Part shown: positions 25,701-37,360 of the stretch, piece by piece
How positions within the stretch are numbered: position 1 is the first letter of the stretch
Layout: every line of letters starts with the position of its first letter
Assembly (NCBI GenBank): GCA_905250075.1
Contig: CAJNOP010000025.1
Coordinates: 193,669-257,668 of the forward strand
Length of the DNA stretch: 64,000 nt
Reading direction: 5' to 3'
DNA from: Rotaria sp. Silwood1
Taxonomy: Eukaryota > Rotifera > Eurotatoria > Philodinida > Philodinidae
Notes under the pieces: generated by a model
What the model saw: only the letters and a program-made list of their open reading frames with translations
Told to the model about the DNA's origin: nothing
Database searches by the model: none
Made by a program: the position numbers and the translations under genes

Positions 25701-28700
25701 TTTTTAAAATAAGATGCTTGACAATTCGAAATTTGAGCAAGAAATTTTTTTTTTTGACATATTCAGACGTCTTTCTTTTTACAATGGAAATTAGGTTTAA
25801 GAAAATTAAAAACTCTATAAACATTGAAACATGCCAGAAACATTCAGTCTCGATAACATCAATATTTAATCAAAAATTTTTCTTTCGATTCTACTCGATA
25901 TATAGTTAAGAAAACAATGTATGTGTGCTTCTGGAAAAATAGAAAATTAAAAAACCAAGCCGTTATATTCGCATTGGATGTGTATTATTGAAAAAGACAG
26001 GAAGAAAGAGAAGCAAAAATGCTTTGAAATATTTCTTTATTGACTCTTAATGATGTTCTTATTGTACAATCATAACACTTTTGTTTGCTAGAATAAAAAA
26101 TAAACCATTGAACAGATTAGATGCTGTGATGAAATAATTATTATATCGATTACGCAACGTTTTCATTCAATATTGCTTCGATGCACTAGAAGATTACTGA
26201 AGTATAATTTGCCGTATACATTTTTCTTCTGCTTTTATAAAATTGATCAAATCCTATATAGGTGGTTAAAATCGATAAACACAAGAATTTATTCTATTGT
26301 AATAACCCATTATAAAGATGTGCGTGTAACTCTAGCATGTCTTCTCTTTAGCGACATATTCCATGAACCGATCTGCAATAGAATAATAAATCAGAATGTA
26401 ATAGTATTGAAATTTGCATTTAAAAAACAGTATATTCATCTCGTATTTCTTTTAATAATGAAAAAAATAAAATATGAAATTCGAGTATTTCATGATATTT
26501 TTTAATATTTTGTATTTAACGCCATAATACATAAGATTTGAAGGTATTTTATTCACAAATACTGATTAAATAAAGCGTACAAAATTAAAAATATTCAGTA
26601 ATGTGATTTATACTTAAAGTAGAACGATATAAAGTAAACATAAATTACAATTCATGCTCATTCATAACAAATTTCAAAAGCAAGACGGTGTCCTGCTCTT
26701 TCATTTTATGTCTCTTGATATATGAGTGTGTTTATTCTTTTTTTGTTTCTTAACTACGTAGTAAAGCTTCAATAGATATTTGTTCAAGTGAATACATAGG
26801 TATCATATTCTGATTACTTTTGATTTATTTACTCATATTGTGTATGATGTAGAACTTAAATATTTGCGCTCAACAATCCAATGCGTAGCAAAATACATTT
26901 TTAACTTTTATTGGAACAATTTTTAATTTTATTCTCAATCTTTCAATGAGATTTACTCGACATAATCTGAAATAATAAATGATACAAACTTTGAAAAAAA
27001 AACACATGTACGAATATAAAGAATGTATACGAAGAAAAAAGAGTACCACATACATTTTGTTTTTGTATTCATACATGTATGTTTATTTATTATCTGTCAT
27101 TTATTTTTGAAATCATATCGATCAATACTCATTGAAAGTTTGAGAATAGAATTAGAAATGATTTGAATAAAATCTAAAAAATTATTTCCTTACATTACAC
27201 TATTATTTATAATCAATTATGACATCAGCTAATTTTATAATGGATGAAATGCATAAACTTAATCTAAGGTAAGATTACACTAGACAATAAATACGAGAAT
27301 AATACGCAATAAAAAGTGATGGTATAGCGTTCGAGTTTAGATGTGTAGATAAGAATGAAGAGAAGATTAATATTTACATCAATGTACACATTCACCAACT
27401 AGAGCTCATCGAGTCCACATGCGAAAATTTTGGTCCCGGTGAGTTTTCCTACCTAGATCTGTGTACATTCATTAATCTTTCAACAAATAAAATATTTACT
27501 TTCATTTTTTTTCTTGCCTGCCAAACTTTTCCTGTTCTCATTATTCTGGTTTCCAAATGTACATATACCAGAAGAACTAAGTATATATACATATATAACA
27601 TCGATCATAATATGAATCTTAATTAAAACTATTTCCTGCTTGAAATATAAAAGAAATATTTTATCAATTGATTTGATGAAAACAAAAATCAGAAAAGAAA
27701 AGTATTAGTTAAGAAAATTGAATTCAATTATTTTATATAATTTATAATCAACAAGTTATATAGAATATAGTCTAAAATGTCCTTGGTGAAAACGTTCTTG
27801 AGAAATGGTCCGTCGTTGAAAAAAGTTCTTTATCTTCAATTGTTATTTTTTTTAATCTCATGTTATTGAAACATACATATATGGAATATTTTTACTATTT
27901 CTGAGGAAAAAAAACAACAATCTTTGCGAAGGTAACCGAAAGCAAAGATCATCTCACTATATAATGCTTCATCGATTCAATTCGAGAAGAAATAAACACC
28001 GTTCATGATTTAATTGTTAATATGAAAAGTGAAATGAAAGCTCGTACAAGACGATTGAAGTCCAGAATTGCTAAACAGTGGATTAAATTATTATATGATC
28101 GGTTCAACAATAACCAGATTATGATGCAAGAATTATTATATCAGTTTTCTTTTTTTTTGTTGCGAATGAAAAATAAAATAAAATTCAGTTCGTTATAATA
28201 TATTATACAATATGATTGATATTATCGTCAATCGTAGCTTGCGTTTTACAGAATAGACATTCTCATATTGGAAGACACTTTTTTCTACGAACATTTTAGC
28301 GTGTTATCGTTATTACTCAGCCAAGTTTATTACACTTTTATCTGCTTACTCAGTTTTCAGATGCATATCATATTGTAGACATGAAAAAACGAAAAAGATA
28401 TCAATGAAAAATGTGATATAAAGAAAAAGACACTTCAGATGTCAAACTTCATTTTTCCATTTCTTCTATATAGTTTTTGTTATTCATCTACTAAAATACT
28501 AGATTATATTTATTAAATTTATCCAACTTGCGTCAATCATTATGGATCACAGCAAATTACTTTAATGCTACGATAAATCAACATTTATGTATTGTATTCT
28601 ACCGTAAACGACCGTTTTTATATGACGTTGTGTCGTTATAAGACACCGTATTCTTATCCGTAAGATACCATCATAATGTGACCATATATTTATGGAAAAT

Positions 28701-30306
28701 ACGGTTTTGTGATTGTGTCGCATTGTATCTGGTACGCAGATTGTATTCTTCGATTAGATCAGGTTGTGAGTATTGCATTCATGTATTAGTTCGATTTAAA
28801 TATGTAATATAATATTATTTTTCATAATCTTCCAGCAAGTATGACGTTGTCAATCATAGTGACAATTAAATCTATATGTCGCATGTCTCGTAATATTTGA
28901 GACAATTTTATTTTGTACATATCTTTGCTTGAGAGAATGGTACAATCTTGATTTTTTTTTTCAAGGTACTTTTTCCAATATAAACTCAAATGTAAAAATT
29001 TATGTTCGTCAAGTTGACATTGTTGTCTTTATTCTTCTCGTAATTCATATGAAATAGCAATTTTGATCGTTTATCTATAGAAGAAAAAAAGAAAAAGCCG
29101 TCTATGACAACGTTGACTAATGCTTGTGATAGAAGTATGTTTCACAGTAACATTTACTGTAGAAATCTACTAAGAAATGCACGCAATCGTCGTATAAAGA
29201 GAAGTAAATGAAAACAGAATGCCTATTTGTCTTATAATTCAGTTGCGACTCGTTTTCTTGATTGATCTATCCGTAAAGAAAAAAATCTGGAAAGAATAAA
29301 TTCAATTATATTGATTTGTTAAATGTTGTATATAGATATTTCTACTGCGGTTTTATTACTTTTTCCATCTATGTGGGATGATTAATAATTCACAGAATCG
29401 CATTTTTGTCTTTGACAGATATTTTAATGTATGAAAAGAAGTTAATGTTGAAGATAAGCAACTTTCAAGTTGTTCATGCTGTAAATGAATTTTTTTACAT
29501 GTAAAATCTCTAATTTTCCCCTTACTTGTGCAGCTACATATTCTTTGATTTGTTTCCCATATTCTTTCTCTTGGTTACCAAAAATAATCTAGGGAGCAAA
29601 AGTTTTGAAGCGAAATATTCACTCATTTTTTGGTTATTTAAAAACAGTTAATTAGAATCAGACATTTTGGCTCTCTCTGATTATGTGTTCAGAATTTTCT
29701 TCTGCCGTCAGTTTGAGTGACTATCATCAGATTATTTCAAAACATATGTAGGGAATTTCTTTTTCGAGTCGAATGAGCCTAAACTCTATTTCTTTTCTCC
29801 AGGAAAATTTCTGACGCACGAAAACGAGGAACTCCTTCGAAAATCTTCCACAATTCCACGATTGCTAAAATCATTAATAGCATAATATTTATGACATCTT
29901 TTGCTCTGACATTGAAATCCATCAAAAAATTTGTGAACATGAACATGTGTGTATGAAAAATATTGCAGAAAAAGCATCACTTTGTCTTTCATGAATAACG
30001 GAATACTGAGAGAACTAATAGTAAATTCTGGTTTCATTGAGGAATTACTATAATGGATCGACTGAAGATTTTGAGACAAAATGTTTGTTTATTTGTGACT
30101 ATCTTGAATATGTATTTAAGGATTTAAAAGCTATCAGTTATAACGAGAATTCTGTGCTCTCTCCAAGTGTTACCTTACAAACTTTCTTAAGTCCAATCAG
30201 ATGATCAATAGTTTGAATGCAACCTATTTCTGTTCACATTTTTTGCTTTGATTGTTACAACTCGAAAGTAAATGTTAACATCTTTACTAACACATCAGCT
30301 TGCAGA
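22758..30306. other. 7.5-kb intergenic stretch, no gene supported
   Basis: AT-rich with only short open frames. The longest, 26173-26505 plus (110 codons) and 29786-30079 minus (97 codons), have no domain, no splice context and no codon bias like the real genes here. I recognise no repeats or RNA genes. Confidence 0.5.
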
Positions 30307-30314
30307 GTAAAGAC

Positions 30315-31422
30315 TAGATATCGGCGTGACCGCCGTGACTGCCGTGAGTCACGATCGTGACCATTTTTCGAAAAAAAGTCGTGACCGTGACGTGACCGTG
30401 ACCAAAACCTGGTCACGACCAGTCACGATAAATTTTCAATGTAACTATAAAGCAGTTATTTTCAAACTTTATTAGAGAATTAAATATTATACTTAGTATT
30501 CTTTCAATGTGTATCAATATCCTTTTCTAATTATGCTAATTTAAAACGAAGGAATAGAATCAAAACAATCGCGATACCAGAAAAAATGTACTCAGTATTA
30601 ATATATTTTAAACTGTTCGCATAGAAACATTTTAGAAAAAAGTGTACCATTAAAAAATATTATGACCTCCTTGAACAAGAATTTGTCATTTTCATATATT
30701 TTCGACTTTTTTGACTCTTATCTGATGACTTATTCGACGATTGATCATTTCTCTGCTTGTTCTGATTTCACCCATTTCTATTCAGGTTTTGGCCAAATAC
30801 ACTTTCAAGAACTTTAAGAAATTTTCTCAAAAACAAATTCATCAATTTTTTTCATACCTAATCTTTTTCATTTATCTGTTATATTACCATTTGCCTCTCC
30901 GCACGAGGAGATCCGAGGATTTCTATTGCGTCTAATCCCAAAATTTTTCCAGAGGGTCTTGGGTAATGTCTCTTTTCTTTTTACAGATTGCAACTAAAAA
31001 AATTGTTCAGAAAGCCAAACCGATTTTGACGCTCTGAGAATGAATTTTTCGGATTTTAAAAGCCTAGATAAAATGTTGAAAACACTTAGTTAAATTTTGT
31101 AGCTGAAAACTCTGAAAACTAAGCATATTAGGATGTAAATCCAGTGGTTGAAGTTGTCATTTTTCGAAAAATTCGATAATTGAATAAAGTCTTATACTAT
31201 GTCTCGAACGTATTTCTCCAAGGGGGTCCTCTATTATGGAAGGCCTTCTAATATAGGGATCTCCTATCGGAAGAGAAGGGTATGCTGTTTTGAGAAAAAA
31301 GAAAATAGTCGTTCGTATAGAGACTGGCGTGGCTACCGTGACTCACGGTCACGGTCACGATGGCAACGGTCGTGACCGTGACCGTAACCGTGACCAAAAA
31401 ATGTTGGTCACGCCGATGTCTA
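30315..31422. mobile_element. Non-autonomous hAT-type transposon with GTGACC-rich ends
   Basis: Terminal inverted repeats: the left end TAGATATCGGCGTGACC matches the reverse complement of the right end TAGACATCGGCGTGACC with one mismatch in 17. An 8-bp target-site duplication flanks it, GTAAAGAC (30307-30314) and GTACAGAC (31423-31430), 7 of 8 identical, as expected for hAT. The outer 110 bp at each end are packed with GTGAC/GTCAC words in both orientations (about ten on the left, eight on the right), probably transposase binding sites. The 1,108-bp body has no transposase frame, so it depends on a partner elsewhere. It lies about 300 bp upstream of the fucosyltransferase gene. Confidence 0.8.
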
Positions 31423-31717
31423 GTACAGACTATCCTACGAAACTTACTGTCGAATGTTTTTTTTAAATTTTTTTACAGGTTACTTCAAATTTTGTTTCTC
31501 TTAAATCTTTATTCTTGATAAAAAGGCATTTTTTTTGTATACAAAGAAGCTCTTCATAAAATGACTATGGGTTTATCATTCGATCTACTTGTTGAACGTA
31601 TAAAAAATTCCTTTATTATTCAATTCCTATTTCTCAGTTTTAAACATAGCGATATCCTCACCAACACCTTTAGTATACTTATAGTCACTTGAAAATTAAA
31701 TTCTATGATTTATTTTT

Positions 31718-31719
31718 AG
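31718..31719 (+). promoter_or_regulatory. Splice acceptor just upstream of the fucosyltransferase start (possible spliced-leader site)
   Basis: TTTATTTTTAG ends at 31719 and the ATG follows 8 nt later. No upstream coding exon is seen. Confidence 0.45.
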
Positions 31720-31727
31720 ACAACTTG

Positions 31728-33583
31728 ATGTCTCTTAAAACAGTATTATTAAAGGTTGTTCGACATGTTTGGATATGGCGAAATCGTGTGTTGATATTAT
31801 TAATTGGATTTACAATTAGTACTTGTATATATTTAGTTTTAATAGGACATTTACATGTTTTTCAAAATAATCCTAATCAATCATTAGCACTTATTCTTCT
31901 ATATACACATAATCATTCAATAAAAACACAAGATAATATATGTCGAGGTATTCGTAATGGTGGTCATATTGTTCATTTTGATAAATGTCCAAAAAAATGT
32001 GAATTTTCATGTCGAATAGAAGATTTTAAACAACGTTCACCACTTGCTGTACTCTTTTTTGGTGAAGATTTTTCTTGGCCTTTTCATTTATCCGATGAAA
32101 ATCGTACGTCATTTAAACAACGATGGATATTTTGGTCATGGGAAGCCCCAATTCATCATCCGGAATATACAAAGTCTCATTTAACATTCAATTGGTATGT
32201 TCGAAGACGTGAAACGCATAAGAAGTCAAATCGATCCACTAGTAATCTTCTTGATCAACTCCATTGTATTATATATCAACTGAAAGAGTATGTTGAGAAA
32301 GCAAGATTTTCCATGAGTTCATTTTTCGTCTGGTTCTTGACAGAGATCAGTGGTACATTTGTCAAGAAAAATATAAGTTTCAGAAATTATTTAAGTCATA
32401 TATAAACCAACTGAGTTTCTGATCGAAATCTCGTAAATATTGATTGTAATTATACCAAATTGCATCTGAAGAATGGTGTGCTTCTGAGTGTTTTAAGCGG
32501 AAAAATATTTTTTACGTCGGAGAAAAAGATATGATTTGATAACTTTTCGAATGAATGATCAAATGAGCAATACTACAACTTTGGTTATTTCAATTTTTAA
32601 TTTAAAACATTTGTTGAAAGATAAGAGCTTCAGCGGTATTTTATCTTGTCTACTGATTCTCAAATTGAATCCATTGTAAGAGAATGAATTATTAACACAA
32701 CAACCAAAAATACGTTTCTTTGGTTACAACTTTTAGTTTTCAAAATTTGATTAAAACATCATGAAACTAGCATCAAAATATGAATCTTACCATACTCTTT
32801 CTATTGATATTTGATGCAATGAAGTTTACTAAGAATAGTATTAATGGGTCAATTTGAGCTCTTCCATTTCAATAATTTAGGACAATGACTTATCGACAAG
32901 ATTCAGATATTATTCATAGTTATGGTCGATATATATCTCGAAATTTATCATATACAATTCGTGATTATCAATCAATTGATTTTTATCTTTCATCATATAA
33001 TAATCAATCAACATTTAATATAAAACAAGAATTTTCTTCACGAAAAAATCGAATATTATGGTTTGTATCAAATTGTAATGCTCGAACAAAACGTAATAAA
33101 ATAGCTGAAAATTTAAAAAAATATTATCCTATTGATCAATATGGTAAATGTTCAAATTTAACGATGAAAGATAATTTCGAACAATTACTTTTTAATTATA
33201 AATTTTATCTAGCATTTGAAAATGCATATTGTCGTGATTATATAACTGAAAAAACATTCTATAATTCACTTGCACATGGAAGTATTCCAATTGTTCTTGG
33301 ATCTGATGAAGAAAATTATAAAAAGATTTTACCACCAAATTCTTTTATTCATATTGATCAATTTAAAAATTTAACACATCTTGCTAATCAACTTGATTAT
33401 GTGAGTAATTATATCGATATATTTTCATTTTATCATCAATGGCGTATTAATTATCGATTATTGACATGGAAATCGAACTATTTTATTGATGATCGATTTT
33501 GTGATTTATGTATTAAATTACACGATGATTTAGCACCAAAAAGTTATTTGAATTTCTCTAAATGGCTTAATCAATGTACATAA
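31728..33583 (+). CDS. Alpha-1,3-fucosyltransferase (GT10 family), Golgi type II membrane protein
   Basis: Two exons, 31728-32194 and 32881-33583, join in frame across a 686-bp GT-AG intron and give 389 aa, a usual length for the family. A short cytosolic tail and a membrane anchor (about residues 19-41) give the type II Golgi topology. The junction rebuilds the GT10 block W-TMTYRQDSDI (from residue 156). Downstream come SNCNAR.KR (about 219-227), the donor-site signature FENAYCRDYITEKTFYN (268-284) and GSIPIVLG (289-296), then a C-terminal CDLC pair. Family knowledge: transfer of fucose from GDP-fucose to GlcNAc of N-glycans or Lewis-type glycans. The acceptor cannot be told from sequence. 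The TTG-initiated upstream extension of the frame was rejected because it crosses the acceptor at 31719. A polyadenylation signal lies at 33690. Confidence 0.92.
32195..32880 (+). other. Intron of the fucosyltransferase gene
   Basis: It starts GTATGT and ends TAATTTAG. No element or exon is recognised inside. The open frame that runs from exon 1 to 32405 is read-through of the intron. Confidence 0.85.
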
Positions 33584-33689
33584 CATATTTTTTTCTATTT
33601 TATTATCTATTTCGAAGTTTTTGATGAATTTTTTCTCAGTTTATTAATTATACCTAGTAACACAAATGAGTATTCTACCAAAAAAAAGC

Positions 33690-33695
33690 AATAAA
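33690..33695 (+). terminator. Polyadenylation signal AATAAA of the fucosyltransferase gene
   Basis: AATAAA about 105 nt after the stop codon. Confidence 0.45.
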
Positions 33696-34251
33696 ATACT
33701 TCAACTGTATTTGCAAAACTTCAGTTAATGCAAGTTTTTTTTTCATAAATCATCAGCTTCTCGATACACCTGAAATCTAGCACTATCTACTGCAATATAA
33801 AAGTGGATATTTTTTTCTTCGGGTATTTACATCAGTAGTGAACTACAGTAAACAAAGCGATCGGAGAATTTTTTTATGGGATCCACACTTGGTGTCGCAG
33901 TGTTATAAAGAAGGAAGAGCTGCTTGGACTTTGTTCAAACTTTATCAGAGAAATCTATGCCGCGAGATGTTACAAACGTTCTTGAACCTTCAATAAGATT
34001 CACCGTTCATCTTCAATAAGCTCTGCAACACGGCGATTTAGCTTCTATCTTTCACATGAGATAATTGAAATTGATAAGCGAATCTCCAGTCAGCTGTTGT
34101 AAGCAAAAGAGATGATGAAAACTCTCGAAACGAGAGGGTTGACTTTAGGTGAAATTGTTTATCATTCATATATTAATTGAAACGTCATTGCTGCAAATTG
34201 ACATCGCTTTGCACTATATTTTGTAGTCTTCTTCTAATGAACATCAATGAT
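33696..34251. other. Intergenic, no gene supported
   Basis: Somewhat less AT-rich around 33880-34150 but with no open frame of note. It may be degenerate repeat DNA. Confidence 0.4.
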
Positions 34252-34310
34252 TGGGTGTGGGTGTGGGTGTCGGTATAGGATATCGAGTATGGGTGTGTGT
34301 CGGTGTGGGA
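34252..34310 (+). repeat. Interstitial TGTGGG telomere-like repeats
   Basis: Two perfect TGTGGG hexamers (34256-34267) are followed by TGTCGG and by further degenerate TGTGGG/GGGTGTGTG units to about 34310. TGTGGG is the telomeric repeat reported for bdelloid rotifers, so this is probably an interstitial telomeric tract. A simple GT-rich microsatellite is the alternative. Confidence 0.5.
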
Positions 34311-34319
34311 CATTTGAAT

Positions 34320-35920
34320 AATTGACTATTGTATATCTATTCGATTTTCATCGATTTCATGAAATAAAAATTGACTAAAATCGATTTGCACAAATGTAAC
34401 TGATTTTAATCATTATTCTAATTCAGATATCCATTAAAACCGATTCTTGGAAATTTAATTGATTCTAGTCGATTTCAAGGTCTCCATCTCAAAAATCAAT
34501 CTCAGCCTAGGTACGTGTAAATGGTACGAAATTTTCAGAATATGTTGGACCTATAGTGAAGAAGCTATAGTAAAATTTTCAGCCCTGTACCATGACTTTT
34601 GAGAGAAGTATTCACCAAACAATGGTCAAAAATAGCATCTTTGGCAAACAAAATTTCCTTGTCAAGGTTTGTATAACATATTTATTTATTTTTCTTTGAA
34701 AGAGCATGTCAAGATGCAGTGCACCCACGAGTCCTTATTTTTAAATACTAATTTTTCAAGCGAAAAAAGGGGATCACAAGTTTAATGACTCGAAAGTTCA
34801 CAAAAAATGGTTATTTTTCTATAGACATGTTTTTTTTATATGATAATAAAAAAGCTTATTTCAAAAAAGGACTCTTGAGTTCACTGCGTCTTGACATGCT
34901 ACTTCAAACAAAAAAAATATAAATATCTCGAATGAGCCTGGACAGAGAATTCTTGCTTGCGCGTTCAAGAAAACATAAACTAAGAAAAAACGAAAAAGAT
35001 TTTCTGTTTTTTCCGAAAACAGCTGATTTTTTCAATAGGAAATGATAGAAATCTTTAAAAGTCTTTGGAAAAAAAAAGAGGTGCAGAATAAAACTTTTTG
35101 TTATTGATGAAATATCAGATCATGGGCTATCTTCCCATGCACTTACCTTAATTTCGAAATTTTAAGACGAAAATTGACTTTTTTTTGAGGGAGAAAAGGT
35201 CTTCAAATTGAAAAGTCGAACTAAAATCTCTTAATATTAACAAATCGATCACAACTGTTTAAATGATATACGAAAATCGATTAATTAAACGAAATCGATT
35301 AATATGAAAAAATGTATTAAATCTGCTTAAATGTAGCCCAAAATCGATTAAAATTGGAAATTTAGTCGGAATATATAATATTTGATCGATTTTTATTCAT
35401 TTATTGAGAAAAATCAATTTAACCTGATTTTTTTGCAGTTTTTTTATATGGAAAAACATGGCACATTTATAAGTGATTGTTCATTGTCAAAAGCTATTTT
35501 TCTTTTTCTTTCGTTTATCATTTTTAATACATTTTTATCATTCCTTTTTTTCTTTTCGTTCTTTCTTTTGTATCAGCAATGTCTATTGTGTTGAAGAATA
35601 TTTTTTTCCATCTGTTTGTGCCAATAATATAAAGTTACATCTATGAGTAATCTTTACTAAGTTGGATAATGCCAATAATATGAATCATAAGAAAGAATAT
35701 TGTAATCAGTTATAGAGAAAACGACACTTTCTAATCCATGAGAGATATGCATACTAGGAAAATTCCAATAATTACTCATTTTCTTCATAGATATATAAAA
35801 TAAGCAGATTCCGTAGTTATGCCCAGTATATTGTGAAGATACAAAACTATTTTAGTAAGTATAATAGAGACTTGAAAGTTTTTCGTGATTTAGTGTGTAC
35901 ATATGTGTTTTGTCTCATTT
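34320..35920. other. Non-coding mosaic with AATCGATT clusters
   Basis: AATCGATT-like words recur at about 34340-34490 and again at 35240-35395, bracketing about 750 bp that contains the 34676-34930 hairpin. The layout suggests subterminal repeats of a decayed element, but I cannot define ends or a target-site duplication. No gene is present. Confidence 0.4.
34676..34930. mobile_element. Short hairpin MITE-like element
   Basis: The left arm contains AGCATGTCAAGATGCAGTG and GAGTCCTTATTTTTAAATA. The reverse complement of the right arm contains AGCATGTCAAGACGCAGTG and GAGTCCTTTTTTGAAATA. The arms are about 70 bp with a loop of similar size. No coding sequence. The superfamily is unknown. Confidence 0.5.
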
Positions 35921-35922
35921 AG
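35921..35922 (+). promoter_or_regulatory. Splice acceptor just upstream of the SleB-like gene (possible spliced-leader site)
   Basis: TGTCTCATTTAG ends at 35922 and the ATG begins at 35926, with no upstream coding exon visible. Confidence 0.5.
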
Positions 35923-35925
35923 AAA

Positions 35926-36324
35926 ATGTCGCATCTTTCTGAAATAGATGTATTCAGAAAAACAATCTATGCCGAAGCAAGAGGAGAACCTTATGAAGGA
36001 CAAGTCTGGGCTGCTTGGGTGATCAAGAATCGAGCTCGATTAAACAGATCTTATTGGGGTGGAAATTCAATCAAAAATGTTTGTTTAGAACCTGGTCAAT
36101 TTGAATGTTGGAATGGTAGATCTGATATTCAGATTAATGAACGAGAAGCTTATGCACAAGTATGTCAAGTGGTTGATCATGTTTATAGTGCAGATTATAG
36201 TCAAGATCCAACTGGTGGATGCGATCATTACAATTGTCCAGAGAAAGAAGGTTACCCACCCTGGACTCAAAATTGTCAAAAAATACGAAAGATTGGTCAA
36301 CATCAATTTTACAAAGGTTATTAA
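35926..36324 (+). CDS. SleB-like cell-wall hydrolase (Hydrolase_2 family), bacterial type
   Basis: Single exon of 132 aa. The sequence follows the bacterial Hydrolase_2/SleB domain from end to end: TIYAEARGEP near residue 13 (the Glu at about 17 is the expected catalytic acid), W.IKNRAR, PGQFECW, DPTGGCDHYNC in place of the usual DPTGGA.H, and IGQHQFY at the C-terminus. In bacteria this family cleaves cortex or cell-wall peptidoglycan. In an animal it would attack bacterial walls, in digestion or defence. No signal peptide is visible from this start, so either an upstream exon was missed or the protein is not classically secreted. Its six cysteines suggest an oxidising compartment. Horizontal acquisition from bacteria is likely. 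A splice acceptor 3 nt before the ATG and AATAAA 20 nt after the stop show eukaryotic processing signals, arguing against contamination. Confidence 0.85.
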   Translation: MSHLSEIDVFRKTIYAEARGEPYEGQVWAAWVIKNRARLNRSYWGGNSIKNVCLEPGQFECWNGRSDIQINEREAYAQVCQVVDHVYSADYSQDPTGGCDHYNCPEKEGYPPWTQNCQKIRKIGQHQFYKGY

Positions 36325-36344
36325 TAATAGTCATCATTGAATAC

Positions 36345-36350
36345 AATAAA
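36345..36350 (+). terminator. Polyadenylation signal AATAAA of the SleB-like gene
   Basis: AATAAA 20 nt after the stop codon. Confidence 0.55.
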
Positions 36351-36654
36351 TTGAACTTTTCTCTTTTAAAATTATTATATATACAAAAAAAATACACAAA
36401 TTTCTCTTCTTTAAAATAAACTCGAATTAAAAGTGTAAAATAAAAATTTTCACGATAGATAATTTATTATGATTTCCCGCGTAAAAAGAGTTTTATCATT
36501 TATATGTTGAATTATTTCCTTTTCTGAGAGAAAGGATTATACGACGATTAAAGAATGCTTAAAGTTTGTCTGTCTGTCTGTTTAAGTCAATTCGAATTCA
36601 GCAATAAAAAATGCTGTATTTCAAATGATATTAATTGAGGATAAAGTTTCATCG

Positions 36655-37360
36655 AAGCTAAACTGAGGTGAGGAATCAGAAGCCGAGGCCAATTGTTTAT
36701 TATTAAATAATAATAAGTAATTTATAATCAATAATTGGCTTCTGTTTATAAACTTGATCAAAAGTAATGAACCATGAGGAATTCAAATATGAGGTAAGTT
36801 TTCATATTACTAGTTAGGTTAATAATTAATTAATAATTAGTCTGATTAGTTTTCTTAAAAGTTTAACCTCAAGATAATCGAGAGTGAGGAACCTGAATCC
36901 GACGTCAGTTTTTGAGTATTGATATTTAATAATCAATTAACAATTAGTATGTAATAATTTTGAAATAATGTTATCAAGAAGATTATGGTCAAGGTAATCG
37001 AGCATGAAGAATCCGATTCGAAGGTCAGATTTAATATAACTAATTAATTATTAATTAATAAAATAATCAGTAATATTAAAATTCCAGAAAACTGTACTAA
37101 AGGTAATCGAAAGCGAAGAATTCGAATCTGAAGTCAATTTTTGACTATTAATAATTAATAAACAATAAATATCTAATATAAAATATTTTTAAAATAATGT
37201 TGTCGATAAAACTTGACCGAAGGTAATCAAGCATGAAGAATATGAATTCAAGATCAACAATTTTTTTTTTTTATTAATTAGATGAGAATTTCGATAATTT
37301 ATTTATTAAGCTTTTTTGAAGAGATAATCAAGGATGGCGAGTCCAAACTTAATGTCGGTT
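36655..37360. repeat. Degenerate satellite, about seven units of roughly 110 bp
   Basis: A conserved core close to GGTAATCGAGCATGAAGAAT followed by CCGAATTCGAAGTCA recurs at about 36662, 36762, 36871, 36991, 37101, 37220 and 37321, spaced 100-120 bp. The cores are usually preceded by AAACTTGA-like sequence and separated by AT-only spacers of TTAATTAATAAT type. No open frame. The copies are well diverged, so the array is old. Confidence 0.65.

Noticed and set aside
26173-26505. 110-codon plus-strand open frame
   Set aside because: Random-looking composition in AT-rich DNA, with no family resemblance.
29786-30079. 97-codon minus-strand open frame
   Set aside because: No recognisable motif; isolated in intergenic DNA.
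33880-34150. Suspected retroelement remnant after the fucosyltransferase gene
   Set aside because: Only a short suggestive word and slightly higher GC; no coding similarity and no terminal repeats.
36085-36419. Several open frames overlapping the SleB-like gene on both strands
   Set aside because: Shadows of the coding frame.
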